Below are positions 38,812-47,791 of a stretch of 64,000 bases of DNA, one piece after another. The first letter of the stretch is position 1, and the number at the start of each line of letters is the position of its first letter. The notes beneath the pieces are model-generated. The model saw only the letters and a list, made by a program, of their open reading frames with translations. It was not told where the DNA came from and did no database searches. The translations under genes and the position numbers were made by a program. The stretch is from the NCBI RefSeq assembly GCF_011043545.1, contig NZ_JAAKGP010000003.1, positions 186,001-250,000 of the forward strand, read 5' to 3'. This DNA is from Rhodobacter sp. SGA-6-6. Lineage in GTDB: Bacteria > Pseudomonadota > Alphaproteobacteria > Rhodobacterales > Rhodobacteraceae.

Positions 38812-39924
38812 ATGGGCTTTCTCGACATCTCCAACGTCACCAAATCCTACGGCTCGGTCGAGGTGCTGCACCGCGTCGACATCTCGGTCGAGGAGGGCGA
38901 GTTCCTCGTCCTTGTCGGCCCCTCGGGCTGCGGCAAGTCCACGCTGCTGAACATGATCGCCGGGCTTGAGGGCATCACCGGCGGCGAGATTTCGATCAAG
39001 GGCCGCGTCGTCAACGGCGTCCATCCGTCGAAGCGCAACATCGCCATGGTGTTCCAGTCCTACGCGCTTTACCCCAACATGACCGTCGGCCAGAACATGA
39101 CCTTCGGGCTGGAGATGCACGGCGTCCCGAAGCCCGAGCGCGACAAGGCGCTGGCCGAGGTGGCGAAGCTCTTGCAGATCGACCACCTCCTGGACCGCAA
39201 GCCGGGGCAATTGTCGGGCGGCCAGCGCCAGCGCGTCGCCATGGGCCGGGCGCTGGTGCGCGACCCCGACGTGTTCCTGTTCGACGAGCCGCTGTCTAAC
39301 CTGGACGCCAAGCTGCGCGTCGACATGCGGACCGAAATCAAGAAGCTGCACCAGAAGCTGCGCACCACCATCGTCTATGTCACCCACGACCAGATCGAGG
39401 CGATGACGCTGTCCACCCGCATCGCGGTGATGAACAAGGGCCATGTCCAGCAACTGGGCAAGCCGAAGGAAATCTACGACAGCCCTGCGAACCTCTTCGT
39501 CGCTACCTTCATGGGCAGCCCGGCGATGAACATCGTGCCCGCCAAGGTAGTGATGGAAGGCGGCCGGCCGCAGGCGCAGGTGACCGATGCCGAGGGCCGG
39601 CCGATCCTGCTGGCGCTGGAGCAGGGCAATCTGGCGGGATGGGAGGGGCGCGACATCCTCCTCGGCATCCGGCCGGAGGCGATCACCGATCCCGAGGGCG
39701 CCGACCGCAACTCCCACGCCATCCGCAGCCTGTCGAACCTGGTCACCGTCACCGAGCCGGCGGGGGCGGACACTTTCGTCACCATGTCGCTATCGGGGCG
39801 CGACGTGATCGCCCGGATGCGGGCCGATGCGGCGGTGCATCCCGGCCAGCGCTTCGACTTCGCGGTGAACATGGAGAAGGCGGTGGCCTTCGACCCGGCC
39901 ACCGAGGAACGGATCGCCCCCTGA
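38812..39924 (+). CDS. ABC sugar transporter ATP-binding protein (UgpC/MalK type)
   Basis: 370 aa. Walker A LVGPSGCGKSTLLNMIAG, signature LSGGQRQRVAMGRALV, Walker B VFLFDEPLSNLDAKLR and H-loop VYVTHDQIEAM. C-terminal OB-fold (TOBE) regulatory domain containing LLGIRPEAI. Completes the importer. Its stop overlaps the GMC gene start by one base, linking uptake directly to the first oxidation enzymes. Confidence 0.95.
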   Translation: MGFLDISNVTKSYGSVEVLHRVDISVEEGEFLVLVGPSGCGKSTLLNMIAGLEGITGGEISIKGRVVNGVHPSKRNIAMVFQSYALYPNMTVGQNMTFGLEMHGVPKPERDKALAEVAKLLQIDHLLDRKPGQLSGGQRQRVAMGRALVRDPDVFLFDEPLSNLDAKLRVDMRTEIKKLHQKLRTTIVYVTHDQIEAMTLSTRIAVMNKGHVQQLGKPKEIYDSPANLFVATFMGSPAMNIVPAKVVMEGGRPQAQVTDAEGRPILLALEQGNLAGWEGRDILLGIRPEAITDPEGADRNSHAIRSLSNLVTVTEPAGADTFVTMSLSGRDVIARMRADAAVHPGQRFDFAVNMEKAVAFDPATEERIAP

Positions 39925-41408
39925 TGCAGCCCGACATCCTGATCATCGGTTCCGGCATGGGCGGGGCCACCCTGGCGGCATCGCTGGCGCCCTCGGGCCG
40001 CCGGATCGTGATCCTGGAACGCGGCGAGCGCTTGCAGGACTGCCCCGAGGCGCGCGACCCGGCCGCCATCTTCCGCCGCGCCTTCTTCAAGCCGAAGGAG
40101 GTGTGGAAGGATGCCCAAGGCCGCAGCTTCGAGCCGGGCAACTACGCCTTCGTCGGCGGCAACACCAAGTTCTACGGTGCGGTCCTGCTGCGCTACCGGG
40201 CCGAGGATTTCCGTCCCCTGCGTCATATCGAGGGCACCACCCCGGGCTGGCCGATCCCCTACGAGGCGCTGGAGCCGTATTACTCGCGGGCCGAAACCCT
40301 GTATCGCGTCCGCGGCGATGCCGGGTCGGGCGACCCGACCGAGCCGCCGCATTCCGCGCCCTATCCGTTTGCGCCGATCCCCGACGAGCCCGACATCGCC
40401 GCCCTGCGCGCGGCCTTCGCGGCGCAGGGCCTGCACCCCGTGCCGCTGCCGATCGGGCTGGACATCGACGCCTGGCTGAAACGCGCGCCCACCACCTGGG
40501 ATGCCTTCCCCTGCACCACCGGCGCCAAGTCCGACGCCGAAAGCTGCGGCCTGGCCGAGGCCTTGAAGCACCCCAACGTCACCCTGCTGACCGGGGCGAA
40601 GGTCACCCGCCTGCTGGCCGAGGGCCGCAAGGTGACCGGGGTGGAGGTCGAACGGAACGGGACGCGCGAGGTGATGACCGCGCCGCTGGTCTGCCTGTCG
40701 GCCGGGGCGGTGATGTCCTCGGCGCTGCTGCTGGCCTCGGCCAATGCCGAGCATCCGAACGGACTGGCGAACGGCTCGGATCAGGTCGGCCGCAACTTCA
40801 TGAACCACAACCTCACCGGGATGGTGGCCTGGAACCCGTTCCGGCGGAACCGCACGGTCTACGAGAAGACCATCCAGGTCAACGACTGGTATCTGACCGG
40901 CGGACCGGAGGGCGAGCCCTTGGGCAATATCCAGATGCTGGGCCGGATCACCGGGCCGATCCTGGCCGGCGAGGCCGGGCTGCCGCTCTGGCTGGCGCGC
41001 CACATCGCCGACCATTCCATCCACATCATGGCGATGTCCGAGGACCTGCCCGACCCCGACTCCCGCGTCCTCTGGCGCGACGGCGTGGTGCTGGACGGAC
41101 GCCGCACCAACACCCGCGCGCATGACCTGCTGGTCGCGCGGCTGAAGCGGGCGATGAAGCGGGCGGGCTGGCCCGTCGTGATGGCGCGGGGCTTCCCGAA
41201 GTCGAAGCCCAGCCACCAATGCGGCACCGCGCGGATGGGGGCGGACCCGGAGACCTCGGTGGTGGATGCGAACCTGAAGGCGCATGACCTCGACAACCTC
41301 TATATCGTCGATGCCTCGGTGCTGCCGACCTCGGCCGCGGTGAACCCCTCGCTGACCATCGCCGCCTTGGCGCTGCGGGCCGGCGCGCATATCGGCGGGC
41401 TGCAATGA
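39924..41408 (+). CDS. GMC family FAD oxidoreductase 1
   Basis: 494 aa. N-terminal FAD motif DILIIGSGMGGATLAASLA with ILERGE, then GGNTKFYGAVLLRYRAEDFR. The C-terminal catalytic region SHQCGTARMGADP … AAVNPSLTIAALALR supplies the His/Asn pair. It is the branch resembling fructose/gluconate dehydrogenase large subunits and pyranose oxidases rather than choline dehydrogenase. No small-subunit or cytochrome c partner lies adjacent. Probably oxidises a sugar or cyclitol hydroxyl. Confidence 0.87.
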   Translation: MQPDILIIGSGMGGATLAASLAPSGRRIVILERGERLQDCPEARDPAAIFRRAFFKPKEVWKDAQGRSFEPGNYAFVGGNTKFYGAVLLRYRAEDFRPLRHIEGTTPGWPIPYEALEPYYSRAETLYRVRGDAGSGDPTEPPHSAPYPFAPIPDEPDIAALRAAFAAQGLHPVPLPIGLDIDAWLKRAPTTWDAFPCTTGAKSDAESCGLAEALKHPNVTLLTGAKVTRLLAEGRKVTGVEVERNGTREVMTAPLVCLSAGAVMSSALLLASANAEHPNGLANGSDQVGRNFMNHNLTGMVAWNPFRRNRTVYEKTIQVNDWYLTGGPEGEPLGNIQMLGRITGPILAGEAGLPLWLARHIADHSIHIMAMSEDLPDPDSRVLWRDGVVLDGRRTNTRAHDLLVARLKRAMKRAGWPVVMARGFPKSKPSHQCGTARMGADPETSVVDANLKAHDLDNLYIVDASVLPTSAAVNPSLTIAALALRAGAHIGGLQ

Positions 41409-42163
41409 GCGCCCCCGTCGCCCTGATCACCGGCGGCCAGCAGGGCATCGGCCTTGCCATCGCCCTGGCCCTGCAAGGCGCAGGCTTCCGCATCGCCGTG
41501 GCCTCCTTGCCGCCCGCCGAGGCCCCCGCGGTGCGCGAGGGGATGTCGCGGTTGCAGGACGCCAGCTACTACCCCCACGATGTGGCCGATGCCGGTGCCG
41601 CGCCGGGGCTGCTGGAGCGGGTGGAGGCCGACCTCGGCCCCGTCGCCTGCTTCGTCTCCAACGCCGGGGTCCCGGCCAAGGTGCGCGGCGACCTCCTCGA
41701 CCTGACGCCCGAGTCCTGGGACCATGTGCTGGCCGTCAACCTGCGCGGTGCCTTCTTCCTGGCGCAGGAGGTGGCCTGCCGCATGGTCCGCCGGCAATCG
41801 CCGCATTACCGCTCGCTGAGTTTCGTCACCTCGGTCTCGGCCGAGATGGCCAGCGTGGAGCGCGGCGAATATTGCGTGTCGAAATCCGGCGCCTCGATGG
41901 TGGTGAAGCTGTTCGCGCTGCGGCTGGCGCCGCTGAACATCGGCGTCTTCGAGCTGCGCCCCGGCATCATCGCCACCGAGATGACTGCCGGGGTGCGCGA
42001 CAAATACACCGCCCGGATCGAGGCCGGCCTCGTCCCCGCCCACCGCTGGGGCGAGGCGGAGGACATCGGCCGCGCCGTGGTGCCGCTGGCCACCGGACGG
42101 ATGGCTTTCGCCACCGGCATGGTGGTGCCGCTCGACGGCGGACTTTCCATCGCAAGGCTGTAG
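41405..42163 (+). CDS. SDR family NAD(P)-dependent oxidoreductase
   Basis: 252 aa. Cofactor motif ALITGGQQGIGLAIALAL, active site NAG (SNAGVPAKVRG), Ser in FVTSVSAEMASVERGEYCVS and catalytic YCVSKSG (Tyr-x3-Lys). C-terminal GMVVPLDGGLSI is typical. Three-ketoacyl reductase-like architecture; substrate probably a polyol or keto sugar given its place between two GMC genes. ATGA overlap with the upstream gene. Confidence 0.9.
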   Translation: MSAPVALITGGQQGIGLAIALALQGAGFRIAVASLPPAEAPAVREGMSRLQDASYYPHDVADAGAAPGLLERVEADLGPVACFVSNAGVPAKVRGDLLDLTPESWDHVLAVNLRGAFFLAQEVACRMVRRQSPHYRSLSFVTSVSAEMASVERGEYCVSKSGASMVVKLFALRLAPLNIGVFELRPGIIATEMTAGVRDKYTARIEAGLVPAHRWGEAEDIGRAVVPLATGRMAFATGMVVPLDGGLSIARL

Positions 42164-42166
42164 GAT

Positions 42167-43756
42167 ATGGAAAAAGGCTACGATTTCATCATCATCGGCG
42201 GCGGCTCCGCCGGCGCCGTCCTTGCCGCGCGGCTGTCCGAGGACCCTTCCGCCCGCGTCCTGCTGCTGGAGGCCGGGGGCCGCGACAGCCACCCGTTCTA
42301 TCACCTGCCCGCCGGTTTCGCGAAGATGACCAAGGGCATCGGCTCCTGGGGCTGGCAGACCGTGCCGCAGCGCCACATGAACGGCATGGTGATCCGCTAT
42401 ACGCAAGCCAGGGTGATCGGCGGCGGCTCCTCGATCAATGCGCAGATCTACACCCGCGGCAATGCGCTGGACTACGACGAATGGAGGCAACTCGGCTGCC
42501 CCGGCTGGTCCTACGAGGACGTGCTGCCGTATTTCCGCAAGGCGGAGGACAACGACACCTTCGACAACCGCTTCCACGGCAAGGGCGGGCCTTTGGGCGT
42601 GTCCCAGCCCCGTGCGCCGCTGCCGATCTGCGAGGCCTGGTTTGCCGCCGCCGCCCAGATGGGCATCCCCCGCAACAGGGACATGGCGGGCGAGGTGCAG
42701 GAGGGCGTCGGCTACTACCAGCTGACGCAAAGGAACTACCGCCGGTCCTCGGCATCCATCGCCTATCTGCGCCCCGCGCGCGGGCGGGCGAACCTGGAAG
42801 TGCGCACCGGGGTGCAGGTGCTGCGGATCGTGGTCGAGAAGGGCAGGGCGGTCGGGGTGGAGACGCCGGAGGGCATCCTGCGGGCTTCGGCGGAGGTGAT
42901 CCTGTCCTCCGGCGCTATCGGCAGCCCGCGGCTGCTGCAACTGTCGGGCATCGGCCCGGCCGACAACCTGCGCGGCTTGGGCATCCCGGTGGTGCTGGAC
43001 CAGCCGCAGGTGGGGGCGAACCTTCAGGACCATCTGGACCTGTTCGTCATCGCCGAATGCACCGGCCCGCATACCTATGACCGTTACGCGAAACTGCACT
43101 GGTCGGCGCTGGCCGGACTGCAATACCTGCTGACGCGGCGGGGGCCGGTGGCTTCCAGCCTCTTCGAGACCGGGGGGTTCTGGTATGCCGACCCGGACGC
43201 GCGCAGCCCCGACATCCAGTTCCACCTCGGCCTCGGCTCGGGGATCGAGGCCGGGGTGGCGGCGATGCCGCAGGGGGGCGTCACGCTGAACTCGGCCTAT
43301 CTGCGGCCGCGGTCGCGCGGGACGGTGCGGCTGGCCAGCGCCGACCCGCTGGCGCCGCCGCTGATCGACCCGAACTACTGGGAGGACCCGCATGACCGCG
43401 AGATGTCGATCCGCGGGCTGAAGCTGGCCCGCGAGATGATGGCGCAGGAGGCGCTGAAGCCCTTCGTGCTGGCCGAGCGGCTGCCGGGGCCGGAGGTGCG
43501 GACCGATCAGGACTATTTCGACTATGCCTGCAAGCATTCCAAGACCGACCATCACCCCGCCGGCACCTGCCGGATGGGCAGCGACCCTCAGGCGGTGCTG
43601 GACCCGGAGCTGCGGTTGAACGGGCTGTCCGGCCTGCGCGTCGTCGATGCCTCGGTGATGCCGCGGGTGGTCTCGGCCAATACCAACGCCACCACGATCA
43701 TGATCGCCGAGAAGGCCGCCGACATGATCAAGGCTGCTCATGGAGGCCGGGCATGA
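42167..43756 (+). CDS. GMC family FAD oxidoreductase 2 (choline dehydrogenase-like)
   Basis: 529 aa. FAD motif FIIIGGGSAGAVLAARLSE, GMC signature 1 ARVIGGGSSINAQIYTRGNA, signature 2 GAIGSPRLLQLSGIGPA, and C-terminal HHPAGTCRMG … NTNATTIMIAEKAADMIK with catalytic His/Asn. Related to BetA/AlkJ-type alcohol dehydrogenases; likely converts an alcohol to an aldehyde that the operon's aldehyde dehydrogenase can oxidise. Substrate unknown; clearly distinct from the GMC protein two genes upstream. Confidence 0.9.
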   Translation: MEKGYDFIIIGGGSAGAVLAARLSEDPSARVLLLEAGGRDSHPFYHLPAGFAKMTKGIGSWGWQTVPQRHMNGMVIRYTQARVIGGGSSINAQIYTRGNALDYDEWRQLGCPGWSYEDVLPYFRKAEDNDTFDNRFHGKGGPLGVSQPRAPLPICEAWFAAAAQMGIPRNRDMAGEVQEGVGYYQLTQRNYRRSSASIAYLRPARGRANLEVRTGVQVLRIVVEKGRAVGVETPEGILRASAEVILSSGAIGSPRLLQLSGIGPADNLRGLGIPVVLDQPQVGANLQDHLDLFVIAECTGPHTYDRYAKLHWSALAGLQYLLTRRGPVASSLFETGGFWYADPDARSPDIQFHLGLGSGIEAGVAAMPQGGVTLNSAYLRPRSRGTVRLASADPLAPPLIDPNYWEDPHDREMSIRGLKLAREMMAQEALKPFVLAERLPGPEVRTDQDYFDYACKHSKTDHHPAGTCRMGSDPQAVLDPELRLNGLSGLRVVDASVMPRVVSANTNATTIMIAEKAADMIKAAHGGRA

Positions 43757-44061
43757 TCCGCCATATCGTCCTTGTCCGCTTCCGCCCCGAGGTAAGCGAA
43801 GCGGAGATCGCCGCCATCTTCGCCGACCTCGCTGCGATCAGGGCCAGGCTGCCCGGGGTGATCGACATCCGCGCCGGCCGCAGCGAGAGCCCCGAGCGGA
43901 TCGAGCGCGGCTATATGCACGGCTTCACCGTCGATTTCACCGACTGGGCGGCGCTGGCCGCCTATCAGGACCATCCCGACCACCGCCGTGTCGGTGCCGC
44001 CCTCGTCGCCGCCGCCGAGGGCGGGATCGACGGTATCCTCGTCTTCGACCTTGCCTGCTGA
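43753..44061 (+). CDS. Dabb (stress-responsive A/B barrel) domain protein
   Basis: 102 aa. Ferredoxin-like barrel with MIRHIVLVRFRPEVSEAEI at the start and the Dabb hallmark YQDHPDHRRV. Related proteins include dimeric cyclases such as olivetolic acid cyclase and stress proteins. Catalytic or accessory function in the operon is unknown. Overlaps the GMC2 stop by 4 nt. Confidence 0.88.
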   Translation: MIRHIVLVRFRPEVSEAEIAAIFADLAAIRARLPGVIDIRAGRSESPERIERGYMHGFTVDFTDWAALAAYQDHPDHRRVGAALVAAAEGGIDGILVFDLAC

Positions 44062-44070
44062 GGGCCCGCC

Positions 44071-45240
44071 ATGCTGATCCTGCCCACCGAAGATTTCCGA
44101 CTGGAACCTTACCGCCTGACCGGCACGCCGCTTGTCCCCCGTGCGCCCCGGATCGCGCTGACCCGCACTGCCTTCGCCGCCGCCCATGTGGTCAGCGATG
44201 CCCTGCGCGAGCGCAGCCCCTGGGATGGCCGCCCGGCGGTGGACTGGGAGGGGACGCTCTCCTTCCGCCACTGGCTCTGGGATCAGGGCCTCGAGCTGGC
44301 CGAGGCGATGGACACCGCGCAGCGCGGCATGGGGGTGGACTGGGAGACGGCGCTGGAGCTGGTGCAGCGCACCATGGACGAGGCCAAGGCGCATCCGCTG
44401 CGGCCCCGGGTCTGCGCCGGGGCGGGGACGGACCACAAGGCGCTGGCCGAGTTGACCACCGTGGAGGCGATCATCGCCGCCTACGAGACGCAGGCCGAGG
44501 CGATCGAGGCCGCAGGCGGCCAGTTGATCCTGATGGCGACCCGGGCGCTGCCGGCCATCGGCGCCACGCCCGAGGTCTACCGGCAGGTCTACCGCCGCCT
44601 GATCGACGGCGCGGCGCAGCCGGTGATCCTGCACTGGCTGGGCGAGATGTTCGACCCGGCGCTGGCGGGCTACTGGGGGACCGCCGATGTCGCCGAAGCC
44701 TCGGATTTCGTGCTGTCGCTGATCGCCGAGAACCCGGCCAGGGTGGACGGCATCAAGATTTCCCTGCTGGATCAGGCGCATGAGGAGGCCTTCCGCGCCC
44801 GCCTGCCCGCAGGCGTCCGCCTCTATACCGGCGACGACTTCAACTATGCCGCGCTGATCGAGGGCGACGGGACGCACCATTCCCACGCCTTGCTGGGCGC
44901 CTTCGCCGCCATCGCCCCCGCAGCGGCGCAGGCGCTGGAGGCGCTGGCGCAGGGCGACCGGGACGCCTATCACCGCCTGCTGGCCCCTACCGTGCCGCTG
45001 AGCCGCGAGATCTTCCGCGCGCCGACCCGGTTCTACAAGGCCGGCATCGCCTTCCTTTCCTGGCTCAACGGGTTGCAACCCGGCTTCGTGATGCCCGCCG
45101 GTTTCCAGTCCTCGCGCGGGATCGTCCATTACGCGCAGGTCTACCGGCTGGCCGATGCCGCCGGGGTGCTGATCCGCCCCGATCTGGCCGAGGCGCGGAT
45201 GCGGAGCCTCCTGCACCTCTACGGCATCGACCAGGGCTAG
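44071..45240 (+). CDS. DUF993 family protein (dihydrodipicolinate synthase-like)
   Basis: 389 aa. DUF993 pattern: RIALTRTAFAAAHVVSDALR near the start, DWEGTLSFRHWLWDQGLELA, VCAGAGTDHKAL, and INPARVDGIKISLLDQAHEE-like DGIKISLLDQAHEEAFRARL with a Lys placed as in DHDPS/NAL-type TIM-barrel aldolases. The family has no assigned reaction that I know of. Retro-aldol cleavage of a keto-sugar acid would fit a terminal glycerate kinase; that is inference. Confidence 0.85.
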   Translation: MLILPTEDFRLEPYRLTGTPLVPRAPRIALTRTAFAAAHVVSDALRERSPWDGRPAVDWEGTLSFRHWLWDQGLELAEAMDTAQRGMGVDWETALELVQRTMDEAKAHPLRPRVCAGAGTDHKALAELTTVEAIIAAYETQAEAIEAAGGQLILMATRALPAIGATPEVYRQVYRRLIDGAAQPVILHWLGEMFDPALAGYWGTADVAEASDFVLSLIAENPARVDGIKISLLDQAHEEAFRARLPAGVRLYTGDDFNYAALIEGDGTHHSHALLGAFAAIAPAAAQALEALAQGDRDAYHRLLAPTVPLSREIFRAPTRFYKAGIAFLSWLNGLQPGFVMPAGFQSSRGIVHYAQVYRLADAAGVLIRPDLAEARMRSLLHLYGIDQG

Positions 45241-45243
45241 GCG

Positions 45244-46245
45244 ATGGAACGCCGCCCCACCATCGTCGATGTCGCAAGGGCCGCGGGGGTGTCGAAATCG
45301 ACCGTCTCGCTGGTCTTGCAGAACTCGCCGCTGGTGCGGGCCGAGACCCGGGCCGATGTCCGCCGGGCGATGGCCGAGATCGGCTATGTCTACAACCGCG
45401 CCGCCGCCACGCTGCGGTCGGCCAATGCCGGGCTGATCGGGCTGGTGATCAACGACCTGCGCAACCCGTTCTTCACCGAATTCGCCACCTCGGTGCAGAT
45501 GGCGCTGTCGGCCCGCGGCTATGCCACGGTGATGGCGAACACCGACGAGGACCCCGCCCTGCAGGCGCAGGTGGTGGGGGCGATGATCGAGCACGGCGTC
45601 TCGGCGCTGATCCTGTCCTCGGCCTATGGCGAGGTGGCGCCGACATTCGACCAGATCGCCCGCGCCGGCATCCCCGCGCTGCAGGTGCTGCGCCGGGCGC
45701 ATCCCGACACCGACCGCTTTCCCTTCGCCGCCCCGGACGGCCCCCGTGGCGGCCGGCTGGCGACCGAGCACCTGCTGGAGCGCGGCGCGAAGCGGATCGC
45801 CTTCGTCGGCGGGCTGCCGGGCCGGTCGGTGACCGAGGCGCGGCTGGCGGGCCATCTGGAGGCGCTGGCGGAGGCCGGCCTGCCGCCGCTGGTGCTGGAG
45901 GGCCGTCCGGTGCGCGCCTTCGGCCGCGAGGCCGCCGCCCGGCTGGCAGCCGACCACCCCGAGGTCGACGGGGTGCTGTGCTTCAACGACCTGGTGGCGC
46001 TCGGCCTGTTGTCGGGCTGCGCCGAGATCGGCCGCAGGGTCGGGCCGGACCTGAAGGTGGTGGGCTTCGACGACATCGAGGAATGCGCGCAGGTCTACCC
46101 GACGCTGACCTCGATCCGCAGCCATATTGCCGGTTTCGGACAGCAGATGGCGGGAACGGTGCTGGCCTGGCTGGAAGAGGGTGTTAGACCTGCGCCGGTA
46201 ACCTCGTCCGCCGTGGAGCTGATCGCCCGTGCCTCGACCCTTTGA
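45244..46245 (+). CDS. LacI family transcriptional regulator
   Basis: 333 aa. N-terminal HTH TIVDVARAAGVSKSTVSLVL with hinge helix AAATLRSANAG, then a periplasmic-binding-protein-like sugar sensor (GLIGLVINDLRNPFFTEFAT … VVGFDDIEECAQVYPTLTSI). Three bp after DUF993 and overlapping the glycerate kinase by 17 nt, so it is part of the operon. It probably binds the two palindromic operators at 30623-30660. Confidence 0.93.
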   Translation: MERRPTIVDVARAAGVSKSTVSLVLQNSPLVRAETRADVRRAMAEIGYVYNRAAATLRSANAGLIGLVINDLRNPFFTEFATSVQMALSARGYATVMANTDEDPALQAQVVGAMIEHGVSALILSSAYGEVAPTFDQIARAGIPALQVLRRAHPDTDRFPFAAPDGPRGGRLATEHLLERGAKRIAFVGGLPGRSVTEARLAGHLEALAEAGLPPLVLEGRPVRAFGREAAARLAADHPEVDGVLCFNDLVALGLLSGCAEIGRRVGPDLKVVGFDDIEECAQVYPTLTSIRSHIAGFGQQMAGTVLAWLEEGVRPAPVTSSAVELIARASTL

Positions 46246-47488
46246 CCGCCCCGCCTTCCTGCGCCGCCTGTTCGACCGGGCGGTGGAAGTGGCCGATCCG
46301 ATGCGGTCGCTGGCCGCGCATCTGCCGGAGAAGCCGCCGGGCCGGGTGGTGGTGATCGGCGCCGGCAAGGCCAGCGCGCGGATGGCCGAGGCGGTGGAAT
46401 CCGCCTGGGGGCCCTGCGAGGGGCTGGTGATCACCCGCTACGGCTATGGCCGGCCGACCCGAGGGGTAGAGATCGCGCTGGCCGCCCATCCGGTGCCGGA
46501 TGCGGCGGGGGCCGAGGCGACGGCGCGGATGCTGGAGCTGGTTTCCGGCCTCGGCGAGGGCGATTTCGTGCTGGCGCTGGTCTCCGGCGGCGCCTCGGCG
46601 CTGCTGTGCGCGCCGGCCGAGGGAGTGAGCCTGGCCGAGAAACAGGCGGTGAATGCCGCCCTTCTGGCCTCGGGCGCGCCGATCTCGGCGATGAATACCC
46701 TGCGCAAGCATCTCAGCCGGGTGAAGGGCGGGCAACTGGCCGCCGCCGCCTGGCCGGCGAAGATGCTGGCGCTGATCATCTCCGACGTGCCGGGCGACGA
46801 TCCGGCCTTCATCGGCTCCGGCCCCACCGTGGGCGATGCGACCACCCCGGCGGAGGCCGAGGCCATCCTCGACCGCTGGCAGATCGGCGTGCCGGCCCAT
46901 GTCCGCGCGGCGCTTGGCCGCTCGGGCGTAGTGGCGCCCAGCGATCCTCGGCTGGCGCGGGTGGAGAACCGCATCTTCGCCGCCCCGGCGCAATCGCTGG
47001 AGGCTGCGGCAGAAATCGCCCGGGCCGAGGGGGTGGAGGTGCGCAGCTTGGGCGATGCGCTGGAGGGCGAGGCGCGCGAGGTGGCCGCGGCGCAGGCAAG
47101 GATGGCGCTGGAGATCGCCGCGGCCCGCAGGCCCGGCGATGCGCCGGTGCTGCTGCTGTCGGGCGGGGAGCTGACCGTGACCCGCCGCGGCGACGGCGTG
47201 GGCGGGCCGAACGCCGAGTTCTGCCTGGCCCTGGCGCTGGCGCTGGAGGGCGCGGCGGGCATCCATGCGCTGGCCTGCGACACCGACGGGGTGGACGGCG
47301 CGGCCGAGGTGGCGGGGGCGGTGGTGACGCCCGACACGCTGGCGCTGGCCCGGGCCAAGGGGCTGGACCCGGCGGCGGCGCTGGCGGCCAACGATGCGCA
47401 TGGCTTCTTCGGCAGGATCGGCGGGCAGGTGGTGACCGGGCCGACGCTGACCAATGTCAACGATTTCCGGGCGGTGCTGATCGGCTGA
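46229..47488 (+). CDS. Glycerate 2-kinase / hydroxypyruvate reductase family (DUF4147)
   Basis: 419 aa. MOFRL/DUF4147 architecture: VVVIGAGKASARMAEAVE, LVSGGASALLCAPAEGVSLA, MNTLRKHLSRVKGGQLA, SDVPGDDPAFIGSGPT, and C-terminal NAEFCLALALAL … DTDGVDGAAEVAGA. Converts glycerate to 2-phosphoglycerate in known members. Starts with GTG inside the LacI gene. As the last gene of the operon it suggests that the substrate carbon enters glycolysis as glycerate. Confidence 0.9.
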   Translation: MPRPFDRPAFLRRLFDRAVEVADPMRSLAAHLPEKPPGRVVVIGAGKASARMAEAVESAWGPCEGLVITRYGYGRPTRGVEIALAAHPVPDAAGAEATARMLELVSGLGEGDFVLALVSGGASALLCAPAEGVSLAEKQAVNAALLASGAPISAMNTLRKHLSRVKGGQLAAAAWPAKMLALIISDVPGDDPAFIGSGPTVGDATTPAEAEAILDRWQIGVPAHVRAALGRSGVVAPSDPRLARVENRIFAAPAQSLEAAAEIARAEGVEVRSLGDALEGEAREVAAAQARMALEIAAARRPGDAPVLLLSGGELTVTRRGDGVGGPNAEFCLALALALEGAAGIHALACDTDGVDGAAEVAGAVVTPDTLALARAKGLDPAAALAANDAHGFFGRIGGQVVTGPTLTNVNDFRAVLIG

Positions 47489-47509
47489 GGGCAATTGCCC
47501 GGTTTGACT

Positions 47510-47718
47510 GGCGAAGGCGCGTGCCTTCGCCACAGCGCAACGGTTGCAACCCGACCGGCCGGGCCTTCAAGGCCCGGCCAGCGCCCGCCCCGCCCTCGGC
47601 GGGCGCTTCTCGCCCGCCGGGTCGGGCGCTGGCCTCTCGGGGTTCTCGTGACTGCCGTTTCTGGGTGATCCGTCGCGCACGGGCGGGGGCGAGGCAGTGC
47701 CTCGCCTTCTCCCGCCCG
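47510..47718 (+). repeat. ~209-bp structured repeat, copy 2
   Basis: Same layout and orientation as the copy at 24551. First hairpin loop differs (GGCGAAGGCGCGTGCCTTCGCC split as 9-bp arms). Second hairpin CCGGGCCTTCAAGGCCCGG. Final hairpin GGCGAGGCAGTGCCTCGCC. It fills the 303-bp gap between the glycerate kinase and proS. Confidence 0.85.
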
Positions 47719-47791
47719 GCCCACCCTCCCGCCTTGCCTGCCAGCGCCCGAGCGGCTAGGAAACCTTCGACCCTTCCCCAGCGAGGCCCCG

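Noticed and set aside
30687-47488. Assignment of the operon to polyethylene glycol degradation (peg-like) because of GMC and aldehyde dehydrogenase genes
   Set aside because: No TonB receptor, acyl-CoA ligase or AraC regulator. The CUT1 importer, DUF993, Gfo/Idh and glycerate kinase genes point to a sugar- or polyol-like compound instead.
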